The notes under the pieces are model-generated. The model was not told the DNA's origin and made no database searches. It was given only the letters and a program-made list of their open reading frames with translations. The position numbers and the translations under genes were made by a program. This document shows positions 22,509-33,963 of a stretch of 64,000 bases of DNA, in pieces; position 1 is the first letter of the stretch; each line of letters begins with the position of its first letter. The stretch spans positions 5,107,210 through 5,171,209 of the forward strand of contig CM034407.1 in NCBI GenBank assembly GCA_019925095.2. Reading direction: 5' to 3'. The DNA comes from Dendrolimus kikuchii (taxonomy: Eukaryota > Arthropoda > Insecta > Lepidoptera > Lasiocampidae).

Positions 22509-23721
22509 GTAAGGTTTGTTTAATTATATTATAGTTGCCTTATATCATAACTACCTATGACAACGAGTTTATGTGGACTTAGAGCCGGTTCCTGTATTTT
22601 ACGGATTGTTCATTTGCTAGACGTGTTAATTTGGTTAAAATTATGTACAATGGTGTAGGGCAAGTGTATGAATAGTAAGATAAGAACCGGCTATTAGTCG
22701 AAAATCTTACAAGGATCGTATTGGTCGTTCCAAGGAGAGGGCCACTACAGACAGGGACGCAGCGACACCAATGGCTCGGTCTCGTGTCGTTGACTGGTGA
22801 GAAGAGAAGTACCGAGATGTTTTAGTTGGTACACTACCCCACTGTCATGTCCCAGCAGTGGAGTGTCTGTAATTGGGCGATTTCGATGCGGTTTTCGTTG
22901 ATCGACAGCTAATTGTTAGACTTAAAATCTGCGATACTCTTTATCCCGGGAATCCCGCAGGAATTTGAAGACAAGCGTGGACGAAGTCGCATTTACATAA
23001 AATTAAAATTTCCATACATCAATTTCAGCTCAGTGTCAGTGCCACCCACTCGTAGAATCAACATGTCGTTCACGAACGAACGACTTCGTGAGATCGAGCG
23101 TCATAATCACATCCTTCTAACGAAGATACTGAGCGCCAGGAACAAAAAGAAGTCTTCGATACCTGCAAGAGACCAGCAGCCGGTTAGGAAGCCTCAGCCC
23201 CCGGCCGCTGCGATGCGTAGGAATCAGCAGAGGAAGATCGACCATGATAATATGGTACGTTCAAATGAATTGGGTGAAATATTGATCAAATTGGGTAAAA
23301 TCTATATATTAATACGTGAAGCAAAAACACAGTAAAAACTTTGTACCCCTTTTTACGAAAATTGCGCGGATGGAGGGGTACGAAATTTCGCACACTTATA
23401 GTTTATACTAGCTGATGCCCGCGACTTTGTCCGCGTGGTGCGGTTTTTTAACTATCCCACGGGAACTCTTTAATTTTTCGAGATCAAAAGTATCCTATAT
23501 GTTGACCAGGGATATAAGTCACTACCATACAAAATTTCATTTAAATCGGTCCAGTCGTTTCGAAGATTAGCCTGTACAAACAGACACACAGACAAACAGA
23601 GAAACAAAAAATTTGAAAAATATCTAAATTTGTTCTATTTCACTTCTTACATCCCCCTGACTCGGTTTTTAGCATTTTTTTTCATTGTACAGAAATTCGA
23701 CCTCTACAATTTTATTATTTT

Positions 23722-23800
<79 letters not shown>

Positions 23801-26757
23801 TATGTATAGATAGAGAAGGAGTGCAAAATGCTAATATTTTTTTAAATTATGCATATAAAATACATAAAAATCAATAAAAAAACATTACACACACTACCAT
23901 GTACCTATTTGACACACTCACGCATATATACTCTTTTGTTTATTGTTAAAGTCAAATTAACAGTGTAGTAGCCTTGGCGAAATCTTTGATTATGGAAGTA
24001 TATATCCGTGGCTGGCGGGAATACATTGATATCTCGACATACATCTTTTTTCGTTTAGACGCTTCCTACGCCTGTGTTTTTATAGGAAAAAAATTGACAG
24101 CCCGAAATATTCATAACTTTTTAAGATTTTTCCTTTGGTAATAATAGAACAACACGATTTATCATTACTAGTCAAACTTTAAAATTGCGCCCCTGTAAAA
24201 TTGACATTTTGAACATGTCAACATATTCATGCCAGCCACGGATATACTCTTTGACAATAGGACCTTTCTAATACTGTTCAAACTGTTCAAATTTGAATTA
24301 ATTATTATGGTCGAATTTCGAACACTAGTATAGATAAAATAACATAGAGTAATAAATAAAATGGTGTAAACATAGATATAGTATTTATAAAAACATATAT
24401 TAATAGTATATAGTCCTATTAAATATAAATAGACACAAAACATCGAAAAGACTAACTTGTGAAAAGAGAAAGTAACAACCACAAGAATATAATATCTGAC
24501 AAACCCGTTAGTCAAGGAGAAGATTAAAAAAGAACAAAAGAATTGGGTAAGTGCTTTGACAGTCTGCGGTATCAGTTATCCATACAGGAACGGAGAGAGA
24601 ATACAATTTCCTGCGGCTGGACGGCCTGTCGTAAGAGGCGACAAAACAATCTACAGCCAGGTGGTAGCGTGCTTACCCTGGTCAAGAGTATGCCGCCATA
24701 ATAAGCTTGAGTTGTGTTCCGGCATTAGTGGCCAGGTTCCAGTCTCCCTTTAGAGAGCGGCAGCACATTGGTAAAACTTTTGGATTTAAAAATGTCCATA
24801 ATAGGCGATTGTAACAGTTTTTTATCAGGTGGGTCGTTTGCCTGTCTGCTGAACTCATACAATAAAAAAAAGTCTGTGCACTTGATATTATTTGTCTACG
24901 GAATACTGGACTTTGACGTTGTAGATAATATCTCCAGCAGGCCTCTACCGCGTCAATACGTACGTTGTCTATGAACATTTGCGACACTAAAAGGTACTAC
25001 CAATATGCTGAGCAAGAATCTTTTTAGCACACTACAATTGTTATATCTATTATCTTGTATTATTTTTTGTATATTGTATTGAATAAATATGATTTATTTC
25101 TTTTTTTTCTGCCGGATTCGAAATGGGGACTGGAATCTGACCACTGGTGCCGGGAACATACTCAAGTTTGTTATGGTGTCATACTCTAGAATGAGGGTGG
25201 TAAATACCCAGGCAGGCAATTGCCCTGCTATTAATCTGTGGGTTGTTTTGTCGTCTCGCATGACAGCCCTTCCGTCTGAATTGGTGTTTTTTTCTCCGTT
25301 TAACTGAATTAAAACTATTTTGAGTATCACAAAAATAACTAACGTGAGAAATTGCGTGAGAACAAGATGATACATAAAGGATTACTTCGTAATATGCTAA
25401 AGCACGTTCTTAACATATAAACATAACGGTCTATAGCTGTTTTGGTATTCATGCTTGACACCTATAAATCCGTTGCATGCATTATTTTCGCCTATATTAT
25501 CATCGCGGTCCCACGCTCTGCTGTGGCTCTCACGTGGCCACGCTTCTGTTATTTGGCGTAGACATAACAACATCGTAAGCGACATATAATATTTTAGAAA
25601 AGTTATTACATTACTCGTAGATCTCCGACTTAGTATGTTCATAATTTTGCCAATACCGCAGATATCTCTCCGTGCAGGAACGGAAACGGAATACTTATTC
25701 CTGTAGCCGGGCGGCCTGTCTTAAGAGGCGACAAAACAACCCACAACCAGGTGGTAGCGCATTTACTCGACTGGATGGCTCCCACCCCTAGTCTAGAGTA
25801 TGCCGCCATAACAACTTTGAGTTGTGTTCCGGCATCAGTGGCCAGGTTTCAGATTGCTAATGTCCATAAGCGACGGTAACCACTTTCCATCACAGTTGAG
25901 CCGTTAGGCTGTCTGCTGTGCTTCAGCAATAAAAAAAATGGACATAAAGATCTTTGTATTAGGATCATAATGATTTTAACTGTATGTTAACAATAAAAGA
26001 GCGAAATACGTAAATTCTGTCGCTTATGACGTCTTCCCGAAACAGAAGGCTCTTACGCCTAAACGTCTTTCGGCAGTCGTTTTAGAATTTTTTGCTTTGT
26101 TTTTTTTCATATTTAAGTACATTTTCCATTGTATATTCTATTTAATTTTGTGTTGTGTTAAATAGGCTATATTATTGTACTTTTGAATAAGTCTTTGTTC
26201 TTTCTTTCTTCTGTCTAAAATTTCATTGCCTCTGTTGGACTGATTGGACGAAAACAAAGGCGAAAGGTGTTTGAGAGTAAGGCTTTAGGGTTATATAATT
26301 ATTCTGTAGTTACGTGAGTTAGTTACTGAACTCCTCTTAAATGGGTGAACACATTTTTATTTATTTATTATTTATTGAGTGAATCCCTGGATGATTTTGA
26401 TTCACAATTAGCCCCTGTAGGTAGGTTGATATATACAACTCGCAAGAGTTAACTTGAGACTTCGCTCGGATGACGTAAGCTTGAGGTATTGACGCGTCGA
26501 TGGCGAGAACGGTAGTAAGGTGGGGGTCGGGAGGGTAGCGCGCATTCCGCTCACGTCTCAAATTAAGTCTTGCGGATAGTAGCACTGCACTGCACATCAA
26601 ATTAAGAATTATACAAAAGTACGAATAGTATCCTGACGAGAAACTTACCCAGACCTGCTTTCCAATAGAACACAGAGACAATTAAACTTATGCATTTCAG
26701 ATCCTGCTGAAGAAAATCCAAGGCGCGAAGTCTTCAGCCTGCAGCATCCGTCGTTGA
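22063..26757 (+). CDS. CFAP97/hemingway-family ciliary protein, three exons
   Basis: Exons 22063-22508, 23029-23254 and 26701-26757 join with matching phases (2, then 0) into 729 bp, giving 242 residues. The ATG is preceded by an in-frame TAG at 22060-22062, and an acceptor-like TTCTTATTCTAG ends at 22038, suggesting a 5' UTR exon upstream. Residues 70-105 are acidic (YESDFDENSY, EEDAYSDEFEEDKSESDPEE), then comes a Ser/Lys-rich linker. The C-terminal part has RRINMSFTNERLREIERHN, MRRNQQRKIDHDNM and ILLKKIQGAKSS, which is the KIAA1430/CFAP97 domain. The Drosophila member hemingway is needed for sperm flagella and sensory cilia; that role here is by family. The two short exons and 3.4-kb intron make it easy to miss. 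Confidence 0.88.
22572..22698. mobile_element. MITE family M1 copy in CFAP97-like intron 1
   Basis: The ends AGCCGGTTCCTGTATTTTAC and AGATAAGAACCGGCT are inverted. The 127-bp unit is non-coding. The flanks CTTAG and ATTAG suggest a short duplication. Confidence 0.65.
22865..22998 (+). repeat. Helitron-like family H3 fragment in CFAP97-like intron 1
   Basis: GATTTCGATGCGGTTTTCGT, TTTATCCCGGGAATCCCGC and GCGTGGACGAAGTCGC match the tail of the 26,985-27,425 repeat. It ends 30 bp before the exon 2 acceptor. Confidence 0.6.
23029..23254 (+). CDS. CFAP97-like coding exon 2 (domain N-part)
   Basis: This exon is 226 bp after the acceptor ATCAATTTCAG. Its first base completes the glycine codon split by exon 1. 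It encodes SVSVPPTRRINMSFTNERLR, HNHILLTKILSARNKKKSS and ends DHDNM before GTACGT. The NMSFTNE and RKIDHDN motifs identify the domain. Confidence 0.9.
23408..23810 (-). mobile_element. Non-autonomous Helitron
   Basis: On the minus strand it starts TCTATACATAT and ends GCATCAGCTAG. It sits between A (23,407) and T (23,811), the Helitron rule: 5' TC, 3' CTAG, A/T target. The 3' end carries a GCGGACAAAGTCGCGGGCA hairpin region. The unit at 35,275-35,895 has the unoccupied A-T site. It includes a long (TA)n run at 23,725-23,797. Confidence 0.82.
23725..23797. repeat. (TA)n microsatellite within the Helitron
   Basis: More than 35 uninterrupted TA units lie near the 5' terminus of the minus-strand Helitron. 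Confidence 0.95.
24003..24244. mobile_element. TA-flanked MITE (Tc1/mariner-type target)
   Basis: The ends TATCCGTGGCTGGC and GCCAGCCACGGATA are perfect inverted repeats, with further imperfect pairing inward. TA flanks both sides. The related unit at 35.8 kb reads GAAGTATAGTCTTTGAC across the empty site. There is no transposase in 242 bp. Confidence 0.85.
24580..24870 (+). mobile_element. Poly(A) retroposon family A, copy 6
   Basis: The copy is diverged but nearly full length, from CAGGAACGGAGAGAGAATAC to CATACAATAAAAAAAAG, inside CFAP97-like intron 2. Confidence 0.82.
25095..25305 (-). mobile_element. Poly(A) retroposon family A, copy 7 (degraded)
   Basis: Reverse oriented. GGGGACTGGAATCTGACCAC, GCATACTCT-like CATACTCTAGA and TGTGGGTTGTTTTGTCG keep the family order. 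Both ends are eroded. Confidence 0.7.
25668..25940 (+). mobile_element. Poly(A) retroposon family A, copy 8
   Basis: CGTGCAGGAACGGAAACGG to CTTCAGCAATAAAAAAAATG. A block around the CACCTTTGGTGTTGCAAATG motif is deleted. It lies in CFAP97-like intron 2. Confidence 0.82.
26701..26757 (+). CDS. CFAP97-like coding exon 3 (stop)
   Basis: This exon is 57 bp after TTATGCATTTCAG and encodes ILLKKIQGAKSSACSIRR and TGA. The residues continue the domain (N.MILLK.IQ..K), which supports joining it to exon 2 across 3.4 kb. No AATAAA follows within 150 bp; AATACA near 26,840 is the nearest candidate. Confidence 0.82.
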   Translation: MLLKKIQGAKSSACSIRR

Positions 26758-26979
26758 TGTCACGACGGCGTCCGGTGCGCGGGCGCATTTCCAAGGGATA
26801 TTTTTAATTATTTTCATACATCAGCTATAGATTTGTTAATACATTTATTATACGTTTTTTTAATGATTTGTGTCTCATTTAGAACCTAAATGGCCTTTAA
26901 AATTACCACAAGAACTGCTTTACTTGGCGTTTGTATATATAAGTTTTATCTATGGTCCTAATCTATCTATAATCGATGG

Positions 26980-27430
26980 AGAACACGATGTAATTTTTTA
27001 AAGATTTTTTGTCTGTTCGGGATTCACGTAAAAACTACTGAGCCGATTTCAATGCGGGTTTCGCTGATCAACAACAAATTCTTAGACTTAATCTCTGCGC
27101 TATTTTTAATCCTGGGAACTTCGCGGGAAATTTTTTGAGAATGATTTAAAATTACCAAGATTAAAAAAAAATGAATTCCAATGTGATTCTTTTACTAATA
27201 GACAGCAAATTTTATGTAATAAAATGTGTGATATTTTTTATCACGGGAATTCCGTGGGTATTATCCCGGGAACGGTTTGAAGATGTTCGGATGCTTAAAA
27301 ATTATCTTATTCCAACACAGTTTCTACTGAAACGATAGCTTGTAAATGCTACGATATTTTGTGTCCCGGGAATCCCGCGGCAATTTTAAGTCAGGCGTGG
27401 ACTAGGTCGCGGGCATGTCCTAGTTAATAT
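26980..27430 (+). repeat. Helitron-like family H3 copy
   Basis: ATCGATGGAGAACACGATG, TTCGGGATTCACGTAAAAAC, three diverged CCCGGGAA blocks and the end GGTCGCGGGCATGTCCTAGTT. The same start occurs at 41,265. Internal segments repeat with variation. The end resembles a Helitron 3' terminus, but the sequence is eroded. Confidence 0.6.
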
Positions 27431-27639
27431 ATAAAATTCAACGAGGCTGTATGGTCTACGATCTTTGCCTGTTTTATATACGAAGAACAAAAATACTAGT
27501 AGGTACTACAACCGTGTACATAAATATAATAGAATAGTACTCTTGATTAAAAACAAAACATTAAAAATAAAGAAAAAAAGACACATTTTAGAACAGATGA
27601 GATTTTAAACACATATAATATCTGGCCACAAAAAAAATA

Positions 27640-27770
27640 TCCTACAACTATTATTCACTTTTGACCAAAATATTATCTAAGTATATATTTTTGAAATACA
27701 ATTGCGCAGCAAAACTACGCCCTCCAATTTTCCGCCAAAACCAACCCTTTAATTTTGCGCTAAAAATGAT
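27640..27770 (-). repeat. Dispersed repeat family D, degraded inverted copy
   Basis: TTCACTTTTGACCAAAATAT and CCAATTTTCCGCCAAAACC correspond to the reverse complement of the family at 13,130. It is weakly conserved. Confidence 0.4.
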
Positions 27771-28900
27771 AGATGTTTTTCACATTAAAAAAAAATACAT
27801 ATTCTATTTCAAATCTTGTCTATGTAAAATGCGCCATTAAGCCAACAAACAATGACTTGGTTAAATCTATTTTTAGAGCGACGCGACACTAAGATAAAAA
27901 TAGCGGAAGACTTAAAAAAAGATTGATGATACACACCTTTTAACACCATTAATCTAATAAATTGATTCGGTAAAAATCTAGTTGAAACTGATATTATCTT
28001 ATCTAGAATAATGTTTGCAATGGCCCGTTGATTACCCAGATTTCCATATTTTGGATGGAACCAACCATAATTCGTTAATCTATTATATTTATTATATGTA
28101 TTTTTTCTTGGAGTTTATGGCTCGGAAACTAGGCCTTTATGCCAGATCTTAGATTCTTATGGCTACGTTCCACGAGAGACTCGCAACCACCACGCTTACG
28201 ACCGCCATTTTCCCGATCCACTTGTTTGCGGGCGTTACAATCGTAAACTCAAGTGGAACGGATCATTCGATCCACCTCTTGATATAGGTCGTTATGAGCG
28301 CTGCGTGAGCGAAAATCATGACGTCATTAGTGACGTTTTTGCGGCGACCATAACGACTGTGGTCGCTATGTGGAACGGCTGAAGGAGCATTTTGGACGTT
28401 GTGAGCTACAGGAGGAACGCGCCCAATGTATTTTGCAAATCCAGACAGAACAGTGACGTGCAATACCAGTCTCCCTAAATTCGGCGATTTCAAGGGTTTG
28501 TTGTGAAATTTTAGTTAAGAAAAAAATCATATTCTATTGGTTAATGATAAACAATAGTTGCAGTATATTGTTTTTAAGCAAGAAATGTTGCTTTTCGAAT
28601 ATCCACATGAACATCTTCGCTTTACATCAAATTCAAACTATTATATAGTTCCTTTAAATCCTTTAATTTGGGCCTTGATTTTGATTGAAGATTATTATTC
28701 TAAAAATTTAATATTCTTAGATACAGTACACTGACTAGATATATTATACAAATTGTGTATAATTAAAAATAAAGAAGAAATAAATGATTGAACATAGTAT
28801 TTTATACTGTGAATACAACGTTACATTATAGCGATGGTAATAATACAGAATAAGTACTTTTTGCCCTGGGATAAAAATAATAATTTCCTCAAAACACAGA
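27771..28900. other. No gene seen; GC-richer block at 28,150-28,500 of unknown nature
   Basis: The block contains self-related GTTCCACGAGAG and GTGGAACGG pieces in inverted order, suggesting an eroded inverted-repeat element. The 76-codon minus-strand frame over it shows no domain. The rest is AT-rich. Confidence 0.4.
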
Positions 28901-28903
28901 TTA

Positions 28904-28993
28904 ACAGTCTTATTTATATTGAGTTAGAGTGAGTTTGTAGGCTTCTTTAAGATAGGAAAGCTTAAACCTACAAACTCATATGAATAAGACCGT
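28904..28993. mobile_element. Short palindromic MITE family M3, copy 1
   Basis: ACAGTCTTATTTATATTGAG pairs with the right end ATATGAATAAGACCGT, and GTTTGTAGGCTTCTTTAAG pairs with CTTAAACCTACAAAC. The about 90-bp unit is almost entirely stem. A second copy is at 53,159-53,263. Confidence 0.75.
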
Positions 28994-29047
28994 TGAGTTT
29001 ATGCGACGAGGGAAGTAAACTAGACCAATTGTAGTTAATATTATTAT

Positions 29048-29283
29048 ATCTTATACTAATATATAAAGCTGAAGAGTTTGTTTGTATGCTTGAACGCGCT
29101 AATCTCAGGAACTACTGGTTTGATTTGAAAAATTCTTTCAGTGTTAGATAGTCCATTTATCGAGGAAGGCTATAGGTTATATTTCATCACGATAAGAGCA
29201 ATAGGAGCGGAGCACCAATGAAGAATGTTACAAAAAACGGGGGGGCCTTTTTTAACGCGGATGAAGTCGCGGGCAGAAGCTAG
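29048..29283 (+). mobile_element. Non-autonomous Helitron H1, copy 1
   Basis: It starts TCTTATACTAATATATAAAG and ends GTCGCGGGCAGAAGCTAG. The left flank is A and the right flank is T, the Helitron insertion rule. A near-full match is at 38,269-38,495 and an inverted partial one at 63,310-63,455. No Rep/helicase gene is present. Confidence 0.85.
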
Positions 29284-29607
29284 TATTTCATAAAACTGAA
29301 ATAAAATGTCGAATGTTCCGAATAATATAAAATGTTTATGATGAACTCATTTTCATAGATATCTCTCTTTATCTTTAATTTGATGACATATTGATAGTCT
29401 TGAATTGAGGTAAAAGTTTTATTTTTCTTTAAATTAAAAAAACAAAATTGTGTTATTGTATGTATCAGTCATATCTTGGGTTTCACGTCAATCCCGGTTT
29501 AATTCTATTTTGGCTGATTTCTTTGCTGCTGCCTTTGGCATTCACTAACAAGATTATATCGTCGTCATGGAAACGTGAACGAAGTTTTTGATGGCACATG
29601 CTAGTCA

Positions 29608-29785
29608 CTAATGGCCCGTTCCTATACCTTACCAACCGTTCATTTTCTTAATGGCCATTTCCTATATCTCGCCATCCTGTGCCTTACCATCGGTAGAAAT
29701 TTGAAATTACTCGTGTGGAGATTATGTCAATTTTAACCAATAGTAAGGCAAATGGACGATTAGTTAAATATAGGAACCGGCCTTT
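29608..29785. mobile_element. MITE family M1, longest copy
   Basis: GGCCCGTTCCTATACCTTAC and the right end TATAGGAACCGGCC are inverted. An internal duplication of the left end (GGCCATTTCCTATATCTCG at about 29,652) suggests two copies fused or a nested insertion. Confidence 0.65.
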
Positions 29786-30111
29786 ACTATCGATTAAAAT
29801 TCATGAATAGTGAGATGTACGAGCCGGACATAAATAAATTCATAATAACGACTCTTCCTGAAAAACAAAGGTCTGTGACGGTCAAAACAGTAATAAAAAT
29901 GAAAAGTGAAACACTCGTCTAGGTTATAAACATAAATTATACTAATCGCAACAAACACCTAGTCATCATCCTCGGTTGTTAATATGCAATTTACGTCATA
30001 CTATTTTAACAGCGACGAAGTGTGGCATGACTCGCTAAATTGACAATGTGAGGGCGGACACACTAGGCACTAGAGCGTGAATCCTACTAAAATAATTAAT
30101 TTTAAGGTTTT

Positions 30112-31170
30112 ATCCGAGCAGGAACGGAAAAAGAGTACAAATTTCTACGCCCAAGTGGCCTGCCGTAAGAGGCGACGGAATAAACCACAGTCAGCTGCTA
30201 GGGCATTTGTACGTCTGGTAGGCTATCAATCCTGGTTTAGAGTAATACGCCTACGACCGTCTCACCGCGTCTTCGTGTGGCGCCATAGATATCTGTGGCA
30301 AAACAACTTTTCGCCCACTGATCGGCAGGCCTGTATTATTGGAGTTTGACAACTGTCACAACGGACAGAGAGGAGTAGTCCTGAAAAATATCCTAGACTT
30401 AAATATGAACTCCGTTGGCACAACGACCCAAAATGTGTCTTGGCCACGCCACCTGCTTCTGTCCTGTACGATTTCTTGCCAGTTAAGGGCTCGAAGCTCA
30501 CACAGGTCACCTTCACTCTGTCCCTCCACTGGTACTAGGGGCGACCGACCGGACGAGGGCCTATTTGGGACGATCGGATGGGCGAGACTTAAATATGATT
30601 TAATACAATTGTACAGTGTTTGTTAATTGATTTAGCCATGTATGGGTCGTATTATTCCTGCAACGATTCTTCATAAATGGAGACCACAACGTGATAGGCA
30701 CGACTCCATAATATCTCGATGCATGCCCTTAATAGGGGTGCTTCTGGGACCAGGGCTCTCGGCATCCTTGTTAACGGGGAGGTCCCCCGAGATCGGTCAG
30801 GCCCCACTACATCGCGAAGAGGAGGTGAACGTAGTGACGCCTCCGATGCCCATTCGCTATCTGCGACAGGGGTTCGCTAGCTCGTCCTCCTCCCGATGTC
30901 TTTCAGCCGCCTTCTGGGACATAACGTCCTCATAGAAGGAGGTGACCGTCAGTCAACCTCGCTATCGCGGCCGTCAAAGCGTGCCTCTGGGGTCCCCAGG
31001 CTGAGCATACTTCCAGTGTGTGGCGTGAAGTGTCTAGAGTATTACACCATAACAAATACCGGCAATAGTAGCAAGGTGTTAGTGTCACCTTCGAAGCCAG
31101 CAGCACAATAGTACCTCCACCTTCCATCAGGTGGGTCGTTAGCCTGGCTGCTGTACTTCAGCAATTAAAA
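30112..31170 (+). mobile_element. Poly(A) retroposon family A, copy 9, split by a LINE fragment
   Basis: The first half (30,112-30,256, GCAGGAACGGAAAAAGAG to TTTAGAGTAATAC) and second half (31,022-31,170, TCTAGAGTATTAC to TTCAGCAATTAAAAAAAT) belong to one copy. The junction words TAGAGTAATAC and TAGAGTATTAC look like a duplicated target around the inserted 760 bp. Confidence 0.75.
30257..31021 (-). pseudogene. R1-like LINE 3' fragment inserted in family A retroposon
   Basis: On the minus strand, near 30,880-30,960, the frame reads VTSFYEDVMSQKAAERHREE then DELANPC. This resembles the VV.FCE.VM..KE..ER.RE tail of R1-clade LINEs. The rest is GC-rich and non-coding. There is no RT. Confidence 0.55.
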
Positions 31171-31654
31171 AAATAAAATTACTTTTTATAAAACAAAGAA
31201 TATTTGTTTGTCCTAACTGTTGGCAACACCAACATAAAATATTTTATACTAGCAACATTGTAGTTGCATTTTTGTTCTTCTTCCGTTTGGGTTGTAGCCG
31301 AAGGCAGACGCTCTCATATGTAAAGTTTATTATTACAAGTTCTCACCATCTAACAGTGTTTAACTTCCACGACTACATCAACCTGGGTATCCTCCAATTT
31401 GCATACACTAACTACAACAATAGCATGTTATGAAGGAGATTATGAATTACGATTAATGACGAATAAATATAGCTGTTATCAGGTATAATTAGGGCGATTT
31501 TATCTGTAGGCTTATGTGGTATCTTTCAATGAAAAACTGTAGTGTTATGTTTACAGGAATCACTATTGATTGTTTGCTCTGGGATTATGTGACTTGTATT
31601 CCAAAAAGATTATTAACCTGTATTTCTTACGAGATAAAATTTTTGAATACACAT

Positions 31655-32280
31655 CTGTTATTTTTTAGAATTGACTATAACATTTAATCTGCCTTTGGTG
31701 TGGGATGCGACTTACGTAGACACGTTGGCCGCATCCCATTTACCAAACACGTCTAGATCAGCCGGTTCAGCGGCGGAAACAGCCGAATCACTCAAGCGGC
31801 GCAAATATGTAACAACCCTCAGTGAGAGTTATATGTTTGTGCCGTTTGCTGTCGAGACGCTTGGACCGTGGGGTCCTGAGGCCATGAGCCTCTACCAAAA
31901 TTTATCGAAACGTCTCATTGACTCTTCAGGTGATCAGAGGACTGGTGCTCACCTCGGCAACGGATCAGTATGGCGATCCAGCGAGGAAACGTAGCCAGCC
32001 TTCTGGGCACCTTACCCATAGAAGACGGTGATCTAGGCTCAGTATTCTACTTATAGTCTTGAGAGACTATGAGTAGAATACAATACAAATAAGTTAAGTT
32101 TTCTTGCATTGTATTCGATTATTATGTAATTTTAAATCTGTATTGAATAGTGTAAATGCTTGTAATAAATAATAGATTGTGTTTTATATCGGAATGATCT
32201 TCTAAGGAAAAACAATGTATAGATTAAGTTAAATTTAAGTTTTCTTGTAAAAGCAGAAATAAAGGCTTATTTATTTATTC
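31655..32280 (+). pseudogene. Non-LTR retrotransposon C-terminal fragment and 3' UTR
   Basis: The frame to 31,994 reads VWDATYVDTLAASHLPNTS, AETAESLKRRKYVTTLSES, FVPFAVETLGPWGPEA and SKRLIDSSGDQRTGAHLGN. The F.PFAVETLG.WGPEA motif is a common LINE C-terminus in insects. The 3' UTR ends at 32,255-32,280 in AATAAAGG and a TTTA repeat. It is 5' truncated. Confidence 0.65.
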
Positions 32281-32599
32281 TAGAAAGATACTGCCATACT
32301 TTTCACTCTCTTTTTATCATCGAATAAGCAGATACGAAGTAGCAGGAGAATAAAATTGCATGCTTTTTACTTTAAAAATGACGAATTTTTTTACAAACTT
32401 TCACCCCCTCAGGAGTTGATTTTTTTTTAATTTCTTTCTTAGTGCGCACTTACAATATAGAAAAGTACCCGCATGCAAATTGTTACGGTCTTAGCTACAG
32501 TAGTTTGGGCTATGCTTTGATAAGTCAGTCAGCCTCCCTCAGCTTAGGTATATACGATCTATGTACATACTTGTCTCCCATTTATTAAAGTTTGTATGT

Positions 32600-33420
32600 C
32601 TCCATAGACGGGCCATAAAAATGTCCCGGACTTTTGGAGGGCTTGCGTGGGGCCATGGGAAGGCCAACACGTAGAGGCCACTTGACAAATTTAACGTAAA
32701 TGTAGCGTGATACTGACCGGCGATTATCCCTGTCTACACCATATAAAAATGCACCCAATGACAAGCCCCGGTAAGTGTAGGACTATTGTAGGGAATGAGA
32801 ATAAAAGGTACCGGGCTATTGGGATGAACTTGGACGAACTGGAGTTACAGATCAGGGACTATAGGGACTAGGGCGTCCGCCCGTCGCAATGTTCAAGGAA
32901 CATGTAAAAATGGACAGACGGTGACTCGCTACTTATTGCATGGGCCCCTAAGAATGCTTACATTTTTATTGTTTATTATTCCCCTCCTCATTCCTGACAA
33001 ACAAGAACTGTCAGGGTTTTTATGCGTTCTTGTTTTATTGTTTTTTGTCTTTTTATCCTTTTTTACTTTTTTATTTTCTTTATTCTTTTTTTTATGGTTT
33101 CTCTTAATGTATAACTTATAGCTATTACATTTTTTTGCTTATATTCTATTACATATGTTCTTTCTTGCATTTGTACATGTGAATGCCTAGATTGGCGAAT
33201 GGCAACATGGGTGTGAGTAACTAAGGAATGTGGAGAGGTGGGCTGCAGGTTCACCGAAGCTACTTCCGACATTAGGCCATTTATCACTTCCAGCTTGAGT
33301 CTTAGCTCTGGCGATATCCACTCCATGCCGCAAGCATGGAGGCGGAGGCCTTGCCTTGGCCCCCGGAGTCAAGTCCGAGGTGTTGATACTCACCTAAGGC
33401 CTATTAAACTTATTATTATA
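32600..33420 (+). repeat. Probable LINE 3' UTR remnant
   Basis: Two GC-richer blocks (32,630-32,900 and 33,190-33,400) flank AT-rich DNA. The end CCTAAGGCCTATTAAACTTA followed by TTATTATTATAA looks like a LINE 3' terminus with a short tandem tail. No frame is convincing. Confidence 0.4.
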
Positions 33421-33963
33421 ATTTACAATGTTATTACTATATTATTTAAAATTATGAAACTAGTTATTTTATACAATCCAGCAGTTGCTTATACATTATA
33501 TAATGTTCAGTACCATAAAAAGAGCAAAAATATAATAATATTAGTATTTTACATAGAAGCATATCACCGTGCTGTTATCAAGGGGTCGGTTAAATGATTA
33601 AACATACAGTCGTATGTAAAAAAAACAGGTATTTTTAGCTTTATCTAACATAAACATATTGACCACTCGATCCGTTATATTGTCACTGTGGTTTACTATA
33701 TAAAAGCCGATTTACATCTAAATTCAACTCGAGTCAAATCGAGTCTAACAGAATAAAGCGAATTTAAAAACTAGACAAAGTGACAGCACTTATAAAATTT
33801 AATGCTGACGGTTCATCTGCGTTAGTATTAGAGATTTAGGCTGTGGCGTCTTATTTAAAGCGTTATAAAAATAACGCCGTTAACGAATAGCCACATTTGT
33901 GCATATATATTACCTATATATTTACATAAGTTATTTGTCAATATGTAACGTTATTAACAATTA

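Larger units (their letters stand above)
23299..24335 (+). repeat. Dispersed repeat family E, copy 1 (host of two later insertions)
   Basis: ACGTGAAGCAAAAACACAG, CTTTGTACCCCTTTTTACG, AGAGAAGGAGTGCA, TTTTGTTTATTGTTAAAGTC and ATTATTATGGTCGAATTTCG appear in the same order at 35,275-35,895. In this copy a Helitron (23,408-23,810) and a MITE (24,003-24,244) interrupt the unit. It starts 45 bp after exon 2 of the CFAP97-like gene. Confidence 0.82.

Noticed and set aside
24168..24515. A 115-codon aromatic-rich minus-strand frame
   Set aside because: It is an AT-rich low-complexity run partly inside a MITE, with no conserved features.
26361..26681. A 106-codon minus-strand frame in CFAP97-like intron 2
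   Set aside because: It has no recognisable domain, overlaps the acceptor region of exon 3 in antisense, and its GC-rich part shows no splice boundaries in frame.
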